The notes beneath the pieces were generated by a model. The model searched no databases, had not been told where the DNA came from, and saw only the letters and a list, made by a program, of their open reading frames with translations. Source: DASRJG01 sp964647625 (GTDB taxonomy: Bacteria > Acidobacteriota > Polarisedimenticolia > Polarisedimenticolales > DASRJG01). Taken from it: a stretch of DNA of 64,000 nucleotides. Position numbers and translations under genes: made by a program. This document shows, piece after piece, positions 1-10,770 of the stretch (positions are counted from its first letter, which is position 1; each line of letters starts with the position of its first letter). The stretch is taken from contig CAZYHZ010000021.1 of assembly GCA_964647625.1 (NCBI GenBank), positions 1-64,000 on the forward strand, written 5' to 3'.

Positions 1-52
1 CCTACAAAAAAATGTCCTGGGCTGCCCTATGGGTGAATAAAGGGAGTGTCCC

Positions 53-925
53 CTAGAGCAGGCGCCGGCGGGAGGTCGTGACGATCTCCAAGAGTTGCGG
101 GTAGGCGGCGACGATGTCGTCGGGGGCGTCCGGGCGCGTGTCCTGGATCAGATGTTTGAGCTGGAGCGCATTGGCCACCGCCTGGCCCCGGAAGTGGTTG
201 TTCGCGATCACGTAGAGCGCCTTCGCATGCGCCGCCATGGCCCGGGATTCCGCGGCGAGGGGGCGCAGGGCGTCCATCGAATACAGGAAATCGTATCGGG
301 CGTCGCGGCCGGCCTCCGGGTCGAACCACGCGGCGGCGTTTCGTCCGTGCAACCTGAGGTAGGCGACCTCGGCGGTGACGCGGGCCCGCGCCGGCGCGGT
401 CGCTCCGCCGACCTGAGGCTGATCGACGACGCACCAGCCGACCCCGCGCTCGCGCATGAATGCCGCGGCGCGATCGTCGTCCCACGACACATGACGGACC
501 TCGACGACCGACGGCCATCCGGCGAGCGCTTCGAGCAGGCGCACGAGCCGATCCGTGGCGTGCGGCGTGAAGTGGAACGATTGTGGAAACTGGATCAGGA
601 GCGCGCCCAGGACGCCCGCATCGCGGAGCGGGGCCAATCCCGAAAGAGTCGGACCGGTGACCTCGCCGGCGTCGGTCCACGCCTCGTGGGTCCACGATCG
701 GTGCGCCTTCGCCGTGAAGCGAAACCCGGCGCGCGATGAGGCGCGGCGCACCCACGACTCCGCGACCTTGGGGCTCGCCGGACGGTAGAAGGTCGAATTG
801 ACCTCGACGACATCGAGGAAGCGCGCCAGCCAGGCGAGCCGGTCGAACCCGCGCGAGGCGCCGGGCGGGTACACGATCCCGGCCCAATCCGGGTAGTCCC
901 AGCCCGCGACCCCGACGCAGGTCAT
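53..925 (-). CDS. DUF72 (YecE-like) family protein
   Basis: A 290-residue protein. It opens with GVAGWDYPDWAGIVYPPG, then VEVNSTFYRPAS, and later RFTAKAHRSWTHEAW and LLIQFPQSFHFT. This is the layout of the DUF72/YecE family, a TIM-barrel-like fold with no firmly established reaction. Length is normal for the family and no membrane segment or signal peptide is visible. It lies 18 bp downstream of the ABM-fold gene on the same strand, so the two probably share a transcript. The ATG at 925 directly precedes the conserved TCVGVAGW strand. A weak hairpin (AGGG/CCCT followed by TTTATT, minus strand) overlaps the stop codon and might end transcription. Bases 1-52 hold no gene that I can see. The family call is solid; the function is unknown. 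Confidence 0.85.
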   Translation of the reverse strand: MTCVGVAGWDYPDWAGIVYPPGASRGFDRLAWLARFLDVVEVNSTFYRPASPKVAESWVRRASSRAGFRFTAKAHRSWTHEAWTDAGEVTGPTLSGLAPLRDAGVLGALLIQFPQSFHFTPHATDRLVRLLEALAGWPSVVEVRHVSWDDDRAAAFMRERGVGWCVVDQPQVGGATAPARARVTAEVAYLRLHGRNAAAWFDPEAGRDARYDFLYSMDALRPLAAESRAMAAHAKALYVIANNHFRGQAVANALQLKHLIQDTRPDAPDDIVAAYPQLLEIVTTSRRRLL

Positions 926-943
926 CCCATGCGTTCCCGAAGG

Positions 944-1234
944 TCACGCTTCGACGGCTGCGACCTTCGCCTCCTCGATCGTGAGCCCGCGGCCGTTGCG
1001 GTCGATCGCGTCGTACGGCGCGGCGTGCGCCTCTTGGAACGATCGAAACGAGCCTTCGGATTCCCATCGGTCGATGGTCAAGTACGTTCCGTCGCTCGCG
1101 CGCAGCAGCTCGCTTCCGATGTAGCCCGCCCCCGTGCGAAACAAGCGGACCCACTCCCCGTCGCCGCCATAGAGGGTCTCGAACTCGGCTTCCCGGCCGG
1201 GACGAACGCGAAAGCGCCACAGAATCACGTGCAC
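944..1234 (-). CDS. antibiotic biosynthesis monooxygenase (ABM)-fold protein
   Basis: A 96-residue protein that begins MHVILWRFRVRPGREAEFE and continues with GYIGSELLRASDGTYLTIDRW. This is the dimeric ferredoxin-like ABM/EthD-type fold used by small cofactor-free oxygenases and by related proteins with no known activity. The start is GTG at 1234. No Shine-Dalgarno is visible, but a TAGACT box sits 6 nt upstream, so the mRNA may be leaderless. It is the first gene of a two-gene minus-strand unit with the DUF72 gene and diverges from the oxidative operon at 1266. That position makes a link to the operon possible but unproven. Confidence 0.75.
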   Translation of the reverse strand: MHVILWRFRVRPGREAEFETLYGGDGEWVRLFRTGAGYIGSELLRASDGTYLTIDRWESEGSFRSFQEAHAAPYDAIDRNGRGLTIEEAKVAAVEA

Positions 1235-1240
1235 GATGAA

Positions 1241-1246
1241 AGTCTA
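1241..1246 (-). promoter_or_regulatory. -10-like box TAGACT for the ABM/DUF72 unit
   Basis: Minus-strand TAGACT lies 6 nt upstream of the GTG at 1234, a distance that would make the message leaderless. It is separated by only 3 bp from the plus-strand TATACT box. No clear -35 is visible. Confidence 0.45.
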
Positions 1247-1249
1247 GCC

Positions 1250-1255
1250 TATACT
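1250..1255 (+). promoter_or_regulatory. -10-like box TATACT for the 1266 operon
   Basis: TATACT is a 5/6 match to TATAAT and ends 10 nt before the ATG at 1266. No Shine-Dalgarno lies between them, so transcription would start at or just before the start codon. No convincing -35 is seen. Confidence 0.5.
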
Positions 1256-1265
1256 CCCAGGCCCC

Positions 1266-2453
1266 ATGCTCAAGACGAGTCCATTCCATCCGCGCACGTC
1301 GGCGCTCGTCCGCGCTCAGACGTGGCGCCGCTGGGCCGGATACCAGATGGCCAGCGCGTACGATCCGCATCCGGATCGCGAGTACGCCGCGGTGCGCAGC
1401 TCGGCGGCGCTCTTCGACGTGTCGCCGCTGCACAAGTACGTGATCACAGGCCGAGACGCGTCGCGTCTGCTCGACCGGCTGATCACGCGCGACGTGACGA
1501 AGCTCGCGGTCGGGCAGGTGTACTACACGCCGTGGTGCGACGCGCGCGGAAAGGTCGTCGACGACGGGACGCTGCACCGTCTCGACGAGTCGACGTACCG
1601 GCTGACGAGCGCCGACTCGTCGCTGCGATGGTTGGCGATGAACGCCGTGGGGATGGACGTCGCGATCGAGGACGTGTCGGAGACCGTCGCGGCGCTGGCC
1701 ATTCAAGGCCCGTCGTCCCGGACAGTTCTTTCGCAGGTCTCGCCCGCCGATCTCGCCGCGCTCAAGTACTTCCGCGTCGTCCGCACGACCCTGCGCGACG
1801 CTCCGGTCTGGATCTCCCGCACCGGGTACACCGGCGATCTCGGATACGAGATCTGGATGGCCGCGGACCGTGCGCTTCCCGTGTGGGACGCGCTGGTCGA
1901 GGCGGGGAGGCTTTACGGGCTGACCCCCGCGGGGGTGTGGGCGCTCGACATCGCTCGCATCGAGGCCGGGCTGATCATGCTCGACGTCGACTACTACTCG
2001 TCGCACCACGCGCTGATCGAGGCGCGGACCTCGACGCCTTACGAGATCAATCTGGGATGGGCCGTCTCGGCGACCAAGGGTCCGTTCAACGGACGCACGG
2101 CCCTCGCTGCCGAGCGCGCGCGGGGGGCGGCGTGGGGATTCGTGGGCCTCGAGATCGACTGGCCCTCGTTCGAGCGCCAGTTCGCGGCACACCGCCTGCC
2201 GCCGCAGATCGCGATGGTGCCGTGGCGCGTCAGCGTGCCGGTCTATCGCGGCAACGAGCAGGTCGGCTACGCGACCAGCGGATGCTTCTCGCCGCTTCTC
2301 AAGAAGCCGCTGGCACTCGCGCACCTCAAGCGTCCGCATTTCCGTCCGGGACATTGGGTCGAGGTCGAGGTCACGGTCGAGCACGTGAGGAAGCGCGCGT
2401 TCGCGACCGTGCGTGAGCTTCCCTTCTTCCGCCCGGAGCGGAAGACCGCATGA
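1266..2453 (+). CDS. GcvT-like aminomethyltransferase family protein
   Basis: 395 residues of the GcvT/DmdA/sarcosine-dehydrogenase C-terminal family, which binds tetrahydrofolate and accepts one-carbon units from N-methyl or aminomethyl groups. Visible marks are AAVRSSAALFDVSPLHKY near the N-terminus, the central ISRTGYTGDLGYEIW block, the arginine-containing segment ALDIARIEAGLIML, and a C-terminal barrel with GYATSGCFSPLLKKPLALA. Glycine-cleavage partners (gcvH, gcvP) are absent, so this is probably not the T protein of that complex. It heads a five-gene operon and its stop overlaps the next start by 4 bp. The context of FAD oxidoreductases and a Rieske oxygenase suggests a folate-linked demethylase or C1 acceptor role. 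The family is certain; the substrate is unknown. Confidence 0.85.
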   Translation: MLKTSPFHPRTSALVRAQTWRRWAGYQMASAYDPHPDREYAAVRSSAALFDVSPLHKYVITGRDASRLLDRLITRDVTKLAVGQVYYTPWCDARGKVVDDGTLHRLDESTYRLTSADSSLRWLAMNAVGMDVAIEDVSETVAALAIQGPSSRTVLSQVSPADLAALKYFRVVRTTLRDAPVWISRTGYTGDLGYEIWMAADRALPVWDALVEAGRLYGLTPAGVWALDIARIEAGLIMLDVDYYSSHHALIEARTSTPYEINLGWAVSATKGPFNGRTALAAERARGAAWGFVGLEIDWPSFERQFAAHRLPPQIAMVPWRVSVPVYRGNEQVGYATSGCFSPLLKKPLALAHLKRPHFRPGHWVEVEVTVEHVRKRAFATVRELPFFRPERKTA

Positions 2454-4030
2454 GCGTTTCCTACGACGCGATCATCATCGGCGGCGGGCACAACGGACTC
2501 GTCGCGGCGGCCTACCTCGCCCGCGCGGGACGCCGCACGCTCGTTCTCGAAAAACGCCCGCTGGTCGGCGGGGCGGCGGTCACCGAGGAGATCTTCCCCG
2601 GGTTCAAGTTCTCGGTGTTCTCGTACGTCGTGAGCCTCCTGCGTCCGGAGATCATCCGCGACCTCGACCTTCCGGCTCACGGCCTCCAGATCCTGCCACT
2701 CGAGAGCACGGTGACGCCGCTCGACAACGGGGACTACCTCGGCTCGTGGGCGGACCCCGACGAGTCTCGCGAGGCGCTCCGCCGGCACTCGCCGATCGAT
2801 GCCGACACGATTCCGGTCTTCGGGCGGCTGATGCACCACATGGCGATGGCGGTCAAGCCGATCCTGAGCATGATCCCGCCCGATCCGACGTCCCTCTCCC
2901 CACGCGACCTCGCGGGCCTCCTGAAGCTCGGCAAGCACTTCCACGGCATGGGTCAGGAGCAGTTCCACGCGCTGCACAAGCTGATGACGATGAGCAGCGC
3001 CGACTACCTCGACGAGTGGTTCGAATTCGATCCCTTGAAGGCGACGAAATCGGCGAGCGGCATCATCGGGACCTTCCTCGGTCCACGCTCCCCGGGATCC
3101 GCTTACGTGCTGCTCCATCACTACATGGGCGAGATCGACGGCGCGTTCCGCGCGTGGGGGTTCCAGAAAGGGGGGACCGGCGCGATCAGCGAATCGATCG
3201 CGTCCGCAGCGAGGACGCTCGGCGCGACCATTCGCACCGATGCGACCGTCTCTCAGGTGCTCGTGAAGAACGGTCGGGCGCACGGCGTCGTCCTCGAAAA
3301 CGGCGAGGAGATCGCGGCGTCCACCGTCGTGTCGGGGCTCGATCCGCGATGGACGTTCACGAAGCTCGTCAATCCCGCACAGCTTCCGTCCGACCTCGTC
3401 GACGGCGTCCGGCGCTACAAGTTCCGCGGCTCGTCGGGAAAGGTCAACCTCGCGCTGTCGGGCCTCCCCGATTTCACGTGCCTGCCGGGAGACGGTCCGC
3501 ACCTTAGAGGCGCGATCTCGATCAGCCCCAGTCTCGCCTACCTCGAGCGGGCCTACGACGATGCGAAGTACGGGCGATTCTCCCGGCACCCGTACATGGA
3601 CGTCGTCATCCCGTCGAAGATCGACCCCGCCATGGCGCCGCCCGGAAAGCACGTGATGAGCATCTTCGTCCAGTACGCGCCGCACGATCTCGAGGGCGGC
3701 TGGACCGACGCGAGCCGAGAGGCGTTCGGAGATGCCGTCGTCAAGACGCTGGCCCGGTATGCCCCGAACCTCGAATCGTTGATCCTCCACCGCCAGGTGC
3801 TCACGCCGTCCGACATCGAGCGGATGACGGGGCTCACCGAGGGCAACATCTTCCAGGGCGAGCTGGCGCTCCAGCAGCTGTTCTTCCTGCGTCCGGTGCC
3901 GCGCTGGGCCAAGTATCGAACCCCGATCGAAGGGTACTGGCAGTGCGGCGCGGGAACCCACCCCGGCGGCGGCATCATGGGAGCTTCGGGACGGCTGGCC
4001 GCGCTCGAGATGCTGAAGGGGAGCCGGTGA
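2450..4030 (+). CDS. PYROXD2/COG1233-type FAD-dependent oxidoreductase (first copy)
   Basis: 526 residues. The N-terminal Rossmann dinucleotide motif is IIIGGGHNGLVAAAYLARAG, followed by VLEKRPLVGGAAVTEEIFPG. A C-terminal flavin-closing motif GTHPGGGIMGASGRLAALEML is also visible. The layout is that of the phytoene-desaturase-like superfamily, closest by eye to PYROXD2 proteins, whose substrates are mostly undefined. No carotenoid genes are nearby, so a phytoene role is unlikely. ATG overlaps the previous stop (ATGA). The next gene is a paralogue of equal length, so the two may form a heteromer or catalyse successive dehydrogenations. Cytoplasmic, with no signal peptide. Confidence 0.85.
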   Translation: MSVSYDAIIIGGGHNGLVAAAYLARAGRRTLVLEKRPLVGGAAVTEEIFPGFKFSVFSYVVSLLRPEIIRDLDLPAHGLQILPLESTVTPLDNGDYLGSWADPDESREALRRHSPIDADTIPVFGRLMHHMAMAVKPILSMIPPDPTSLSPRDLAGLLKLGKHFHGMGQEQFHALHKLMTMSSADYLDEWFEFDPLKATKSASGIIGTFLGPRSPGSAYVLLHHYMGEIDGAFRAWGFQKGGTGAISESIASAARTLGATIRTDATVSQVLVKNGRAHGVVLENGEEIAASTVVSGLDPRWTFTKLVNPAQLPSDLVDGVRRYKFRGSSGKVNLALSGLPDFTCLPGDGPHLRGAISISPSLAYLERAYDDAKYGRFSRHPYMDVVIPSKIDPAMAPPGKHVMSIFVQYAPHDLEGGWTDASREAFGDAVVKTLARYAPNLESLILHRQVLTPSDIERMTGLTEGNIFQGELALQQLFFLRPVPRWAKYRTPIEGYWQCGAGTHPGGGIMGASGRLAALEMLKGSR

Positions 4031-5609
4031 GCGCACCGCAGTTCGACGTCGCCGTCGTGGGCGGCGGAAGCAACGGCCTCGTGGCCGCCGCTCGCCTCGC
4101 TCGCCGCGGCCGGCGCGTGCTCCTGCTCGAATCGCAAGAAGCGCTCGGCGGGATGCGGCGCATCGTGGAGCCGGCGCCGGGATTCAAGGCGGCTCCGCTG
4201 GCGATCGACCCGGGTTGGGCGCCGGCCTGGATCTGCGACGAGCTCGGGATCCGGCAGCCATCCCCGATCGTGGAGGACGCACCGCTGTCGGTCGTCGGAG
4301 CGGCGGGCGAGGCGCTGACGCTCTCGCGAGATCCCGCGCAAGCCGCGGCGGCGCTGACGCGCCACTCGGCGGCGGATGCCGGCCGTTGGGTCGATTTCAC
4401 GGCGCGGCTCCAGCGGCTCGCCGGATTCCTCGCCGTGCTCTACTGCCAAGACCCGCCGGACGTCGATGTCTCCTCGCTGGCGGAGGCTGTGCCGCTGCTC
4501 AAGCTCGCGAGCGCGTTCCGCGGCTTGGGGCCAGACGGGATGATCGAATTCCTCCGGACGCTGCCGATGTCGGTGTGGGAGCTGCTCGACGACACGTTCG
4601 AGTCTCCGCTCCTCAAGGCCGCGGTCGCGGCCGGCGGCGTCCACGCCCTGCGGCAGGGCCCGAAGTCGGGGGGCACCGGCTTCGTGCTGCTCCACGATCT
4701 CGTCGGAGCGTCGTCGGGCTCCGCACGCGGGCGCGCCCCGTGGCGTGGAGGACCGGGGGCGTTCGTCGACGCCGCCGAGGCCGTGGCGCGCCGCGCGGGG
4801 GTGACGATCCGGCTGGGCGCCACGGTGGCCAGGATCACCGTGCGCGACGAGCAGGTGTCCGGCATCGTGCTGGACGATGGAGAGGAAATCGCCGTGCCTC
4901 GCGCGATCTCGACCGCCGGGCCGGCGAAGACGATGCTCGAGTGGGTCGATCCGGTGTGGCTCGACCCGGAGCTGATCCACGCGCTCGGGAACATCCGGCA
5001 TCGCGGCGCGATGTCGACCGTCGTGTACGCGCTCGACGCGCTCCCGCAGGTGCGCGGTCTGGCCGCCGAAGCGCTCGCCGGTGTCGTCTCCCTGACCCCG
5101 GACCTCGTGACGCTCGAGCGCGCGGCCGATGCGGCCAAGTACGGCGAGGTCTCGGAGCGGCTCCACGTGGAGCTGACCGTCCCGACGCTCGGCTGGCCGG
5201 AGGCGGCTCCGGCCGGCAAGCACGTCCTCGTCGCGACAGCCACCTACACGCCGTATCGGCTGGCGTCCGGCGAATGGACCGACCCCGCGCGCGTCGCCCT
5301 CGCGGCACGCGTGACGACCGCGATCGACGAGGCCGCGCCCGGGTTCTCCTCCTCGATCCGATCCGTCGTCGCGTGGTCGCCACGGGATCTCGAGTCGAAG
5401 CTCGGGCTGCTCGAGGGCGCGACGACGCAGGGCGAGCTGGCCCTCGACCAGATCCTCTTCATGCGTCCCGTTCCCGGCTGGGGCCGCCACGCGACTCCGA
5501 TCCGGGGGCTCTACCTCGGCGGGTGCGGCACGCATCCCGGGCCGGGAATCCTCGGCGGCGCCGGCTGGCTCGCCGCCGGCCGGCTGCTCGCGGACGCTCG
5601 GAGATCGTC

Positions 5610-5613
<4 letters not shown>
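4027..5613 (+). CDS. PYROXD2/COG1233-type FAD-dependent oxidoreductase (second copy)
   Basis: 528 residues, paralogous to the preceding gene. The motifs are FDVAVVGGGSNGLVAAARLA, then LLESQEALGGMRRIVEP, and at the C-terminus GCGTHPGPGILGGAGWLAAG. The GTG start at 4027 overlaps the previous stop and lies directly before the Rossmann strand; longer in-frame upstream sequence belongs to the preceding gene. Compared with the first copy, the segment after the GG motif differs (GGMRRIVEPAPG versus GGAAVTEEIFPG), so substrate or partner may differ. It is translationally coupled on both sides. Role: probably oxidation of an organic amine or alkyl substrate within this operon; this is inference. Confidence 0.82.
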
Positions 5614-6724
<1,111 letters not shown>

Positions 6725-6728
<4 letters not shown>

Positions 6729-8824
6729 GCCGCCACGAGCTCGATGCGATCTTCCGTCCGCGCTCGGTCGCGGTGATCGGCGCTTCGCGCAAGCGCCAGA
6801 CGATTGGCCGCGAGATCCTGGCGAATCTCGTGGACTTCGGCTTGGGCGGCCCGGTCTATCCCGTCAATCCCACGGCCGAGTCGATCCACTCGATCCGCTG
6901 CTTCCCTTCGATCGGAAAGGTCCCCGGCCCGGTCGACCTCGCCATCGTGACGGTCCCGAAAGAGCGCGTCCTGTCCGTCGTCGAAGCCTGCGGAAAGAAG
7001 GGCGTCCGCGGATTGGTCGTGATCACCGCGGGATTCAACGAAGTCGGACGGGATGGCGCCGCTCTGGAGTCGAAGCTCAAATCCAAGCTCGTTCGGTTCG
7101 GGATGCGCATGGTCGGGCCGAACTGCATGGGCGTCGTGAACACGGAGCCCGGAATCCTCCTCAACGGGACGTTCGCGGCGACCGCTCCCGTCCGGGGAAA
7201 CGTCGGGTTCGTATCGCAATCGGGCGCGCTCGGCGAGGCGATCCTGGCGGACGCGGTCGAGCACGGGCTCGGCGTCGCGATGTTCGTGTCGATGGGGAAC
7301 AAGACCGACGTCTCGGGAAACGATCTCCTCGAGTACTGGGAGGACAACGCGGACGTCCAGGCGATCCTGATGTACCTCGAGTCGTTCGGAAACCCGCGCC
7401 GCTTCACCACGATCGCCCGGCGGGTGACGCGAAAGAAGCCGGTCATCGCGGTGAAGGCGGGCCGCACGGCGCAGGGTGCGCGCGCGGCGTCGTCGCACAC
7501 CGGCTCGATCGTCGGGCTCGACGTCGCCTCGGATACGCTTCTCGAGCAGTGCGGCGTGCTGCGCGTCTCGTCGATGGAGGAGATGTTCACGCTCGCTCAG
7601 GCGCTCTCGTCGCAGCCCGTCCCGAAAGGGCCGCGCATCGCGATCGTCACGAACGCCGGAGGCCCCGGGATTCTCTGCACCGACGCGCTGATCGGCGCCG
7701 GCCTCACGCTCGCGGAGCTGCAGCCGGCGACGCGGAAGGCGCTCCGCAAGGTCCTGCCGGCCGAGGCTTCGACGCAGAACCCGGTGGACATGATCGCCAG
7801 CGCCGACGCGGCGAGGTACCGCGCGGCGCTCGGTCTCGTCGGGAAAGATCCCAACGTGGACGGCGTCATCGCGATCTTCGTCTCGCCGATCATGATCGAC
7901 GCGTACGAGGTCGCCTCCGCGATCGCGTCCGCCTCCAGCGGCAAGAAGCCGGTGCTTTCAGTCTTCATGGGCAAGCAGCGCAGCGACGAAGGCGTCGCGC
8001 TGCTCCGCCGGCACCGCGTTCCCGTTTACCGGTTTCCTGAGAACGCCGCGGCGGCGATGGCCGGTCTCGCGCGCTACCGGGAGCTTCGCGACCGTCCGAT
8101 CGGAAAGCCCGTGCGATTTCGCGTCGACGCCGGCTCCGCCCGGAAGGCCGTGGCGTCCGCGCGGCGAGCGGGCCGACGGATGCTCTCCGCTGTCGAGACG
8201 GCGGACGTTCTCGCCGCCTACGGGTTTCCTCTGGCACCCTCGCGTCTGGCCGGGACGAGCGCCGAGGCGATCGCTGCCGCCCACGCGCTCGGTTACCCGG
8301 TCGTGCTGAAGGCCGCCTCGGACTCGATCTCCCACAAGACCGACGTGGCCGGCGTGAAGCTCGACCTCCGGAATGCCGACGAGGTCGCCGCGGCGTTCGA
8401 GCAGATCCACGGCCGCCTGCGCAGGAGGGCGCCCGATCTGAAGATCCAGGTCCAGCGGATGGTCGGCGGGGGGCGCGAGGCGATCCTTGGAATGGCGCGG
8501 GACCCTCAGTTCGGACCGGTCCTGATGTTCGGTCTGGGCGGAATCTTCGTCGAGGTCATGAAAGACGTGTCCGTGCGCCTGCATCCGCTGACCGATCTCG
8601 ATGCGCGCGCCATGATCGAGAGGATCAAGGGATACCCGCTGCTCGCGGGCGCTCGCGGCGACAAGCCGGTCGACCTCGAGCTCCTCGAAGAATCGCTGCT
8701 GCGCCTGTCGCAGCTCGTTGCGGACCTCGACGACGACCTGGCCGAGATCGACATCAATCCGCTGATCGTCACGAACGACCGGGCCCGGTCCTTCGTCGTC
8801 GACGCCCGCATCGCGCTGCGGTAG
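6725..8824 (+). CDS. ADP-forming acetate/acyl-CoA ligase, alpha-beta fusion
   Basis: 699 residues in the order of the NDP-forming acyl-CoA synthetase family. First comes a CoA-binding Rossmann domain (SVAVIGASRKRQTIG, VYPVNP). The succinyl-CoA-ligase-like domain follows, with the phospho-acceptor histidine region SSHTGSIVGLD near residue 260. The ATP-grasp domain lies at about 470-699 (YPVVLKAASDSISHKTDVAG). It either charges a carboxylate to its CoA thioester or makes ATP from acyl-CoA. GTG start overlaps the Rieske stop. As the last operon gene it could activate the carboxylic product left after amine oxidation. Family certain, acyl substrate unknown. Confidence 0.88.
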
Positions 8825-8831
8825 GGGACGC

Positions 8832-8837
8832 TAAACT
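8832..8837 (+). promoter_or_regulatory. -10-like box TAAACT before the FN3 lipoprotein gene
   Basis: TAAACT lies 8-13 nt downstream of the previous stop codon and 17 nt before the GTG at 8855. It is followed by a good GGAGG (8846-8850) spaced 4 nt from that start. It implies a short-leader transcript for the lipoprotein-dapF unit. No clear -35. Confidence 0.35.
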
Positions 8838-8854
8838 GATCCCCCGGAGGATTC

Positions 8855-9943
8855 GTGACCGCGTTCCGCCTGGACCCCCGTGCAATCCTGCCGGCCGCTC
8901 TGGCGATCGCTGCCGCTTCGTGCGGTAAGACCGGTCCCCTCCAGCCGCCGGAGCCCCGCGGCCCGCTCCCGGCGGCGACCGTCGAGGCGCGCCAGATCGG
9001 GGATCACGTCGAGGTCGCCTTCACGGTGCCGGCGCCCCGCGGCGAAGGACCATCGCGCGCGCTGCGGCAGACCGAGCTGTTGCGCGTCGCCTATCCCAAG
9101 GGGCGGTCCGCGCAGCCCGAGCCCGATGCGTTCCGCGTTCGCGGCGAGATCGTGGCCTCGGTGGACGCGGAGTACGCCAAGCCCGGTGACCGCGAGGTTC
9201 TCGTGGATCCCTCGCTGGGCTCGCTCGCCGACAAGGGGATCGGCTGGACGCTCCTGTACGGCATCCGCATCCGCGACCGGAACGGCCGGCCGTCGCCGAT
9301 CGTCGTCGCGAAAGACATCACGACCGTGGCCCCGGTGGCGGCGCCGCGGGCGCTGACCGCGCAAGCCAGCGCCGACGGCGTTCAGCTGAAATGGCAAGCG
9401 CCCGAAGGCGTGAAAGAGCCGAGCTACAACCTGTACCGGGGCCCGTCGAATGGGACGCTGGCCGAGCGGCCGTTGAATCTTCAGCCTCTGAAGTCGGAGG
9501 ACGACCTCGACACGACCGCGACGCCGGGGAAGGTCTACCGGTACGTCGTCCGCACCGTTGCCGCCGACGGCCCGCCGTATCGCGAGAGCGTCTCTTCGAA
9601 CGTGGTCATCGTCGACGCGGCCGACAAATTCGCGCCCGCCGCCCCGACGGGTCTGGTCGCCGTCCAGGAAGGGACGTCGGCGCGCCTGCTCTGGAACCCG
9701 GGAACGGAAAGCGACCTCGACGGATATCACGTCTACCGGCAGCTCGCGGGGGGCGAGTGGCTCGCGATCGGGGGGCTGGTGCGCCAGCCGTCGTTCGTCG
9801 ATTCGACGCTTCCCGCCGGGGCGACCGCCCGATACCGCGTGACGGCGGTCGACCGGGCCTCTCCGCCCAACGAGAGCACACCCTCCGCGGAGGTGGAGCT
9901 GCAGACGGCGGCCGAGCCCCCGCCTGCGCCGGGAGGACCATGA
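8855..9943 (+). CDS. predicted lipoprotein with two fibronectin type III-like domains
   Basis: 362 residues. The N-terminus (RAILPAALAIAAASC) looks like a lipoprotein signal with Cys23 as the acylated residue, although the lipobox is imperfect. Two FN3-like beta domains follow, at roughly 140-240 and 245-350; the second has LLWNPGTESDLDGYHVYR and a matching YRVTAVD strand. A proline-rich tail closes the protein. FN3 lipoproteins next to dapF suggest an envelope scaffold or adhesion role, but nothing in the sequence gives a partner. The GTG start is supported by GGAGG at 8846-8850. The gene overlaps dapF by 4 bp. Confidence 0.75.
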   Translation: MTAFRLDPRAILPAALAIAAASCGKTGPLQPPEPRGPLPAATVEARQIGDHVEVAFTVPAPRGEGPSRALRQTELLRVAYPKGRSAQPEPDAFRVRGEIVASVDAEYAKPGDREVLVDPSLGSLADKGIGWTLLYGIRIRDRNGRPSPIVVAKDITTVAPVAAPRALTAQASADGVQLKWQAPEGVKEPSYNLYRGPSNGTLAERPLNLQPLKSEDDLDTTATPGKVYRYVVRTVAADGPPYRESVSSNVVIVDAADKFAPAAPTGLVAVQEGTSARLLWNPGTESDLDGYHVYRQLAGGEWLAIGGLVRQPSFVDSTLPAGATARYRVTAVDRASPPNESTPSAEVELQTAAEPPPAPGGP

Positions 9944-10770
9944 GCTCGAAGGTGCCGTTCACGAAGATGTCCGGCGCGGGCAACGACTTCGTCGTCCTCG
10001 ACGGACGATCGTGGGACGGCATCGCCGGGGACCGGGCGGACTGGGTCCGGGCGGTGTGCCGCCGCGGTCTCGCGGTCGGCGCGGACGGCGTGCTGGTCGT
10101 GGCGAGAGCAGGGCCAGGGCGCGTCGCCGTCCGCTTCATGAATCCCGACGCGGGCGACGCGTTCTGCGGCAATGGGAGCCGCTGCGCCGCGCGGTTCGCC
10201 GCGACCCGCGGCATGGTGGACGGCCCCGACATGATCCTCGAAACCGCGATCGGCGACGTCTCTGCGACGCTCCTGGGCGCGAGCGTGCGGCTGACGCTCC
10301 CCCCGCCCGTCGACCGCGGCGAGATCGTGCTGACGAGCGCATCCGGGACGTTCCGCGGCCGTCACATTGTGGCCGGCGTTCCCCACGTCGTTTTCGCGTT
10401 GCCTGGGCTCGCCGACGCGCGCGTCGATCGGATCGGTCCGGCGCTCAGGCATCACGCGGCGCTCGGAGCCGAAGGAGCGAACGTCAACCTCGTCGAGCGC
10501 GAGACGGACGATCGCGTCCGCGTGCGGACGTTCGAGCGCGGCGTCGAAGCCGAGACGCTCGCCTGTGGATCGGGAGCGGTGGCCGTCGCGCTCGACGCGC
10601 GCCTTTCGGGAGCGCCCGCCTCCGTGACCGTCGTCCCGTGGAGCGGCATCCCGCTGACCGTCGAGATCCCGGGCGATCCCGCTCGGCCGGAGCGGGCGAT
10701 CCTCTCGGGGGACGCGCGGATCGTGTACACGGCGACGCTCGACCCCGAAGCCCTCGCGTTCTCGCGATGA
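9940..10770 (+). CDS. dapF: diaminopimelate epimerase
   Basis: 276 residues. It converts LL- to meso-diaminopimelate for lysine and peptidoglycan synthesis in the cytoplasm. The N-terminal signature FTKMSGAGNDFVVLDGR is present. The two catalytic cysteines are C76 (DAFCGNGSRCAARF) and C209 (ETLACGSGAVAVA). The substrate-binding VPHVV segment sits between the two halves. ATG at 9940 overlaps the lipoprotein stop; there is open frame upstream, but the canonical DapF N-terminus starts here. Length is normal. Confidence 0.95.
   Translation: MSSKVPFTKMSGAGNDFVVLDGRSWDGIAGDRADWVRAVCRRGLAVGADGVLVVARAGPGRVAVRFMNPDAGDAFCGNGSRCAARFAATRGMVDGPDMILETAIGDVSATLLGASVRLTLPPPVDRGEIVLTSASGTFRGRHIVAGVPHVVFALPGLADARVDRIGPALRHHAALGAEGANVNLVERETDDRVRVRTFERGVEAETLACGSGAVAVALDARLSGAPASVTVVPWSGIPLTVEIPGDPARPERAILSGDARIVYTATLDPEALAFSR

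Noticed and set aside
27..2384. 785-residue open frame on the minus strand opposite the DUF72, ABM and GcvT-like genes
   Set aside because: It overlaps genes with clear family motifs, is Arg/Pro-rich with no recognisable domain, and is a typical high-GC antisense shadow.
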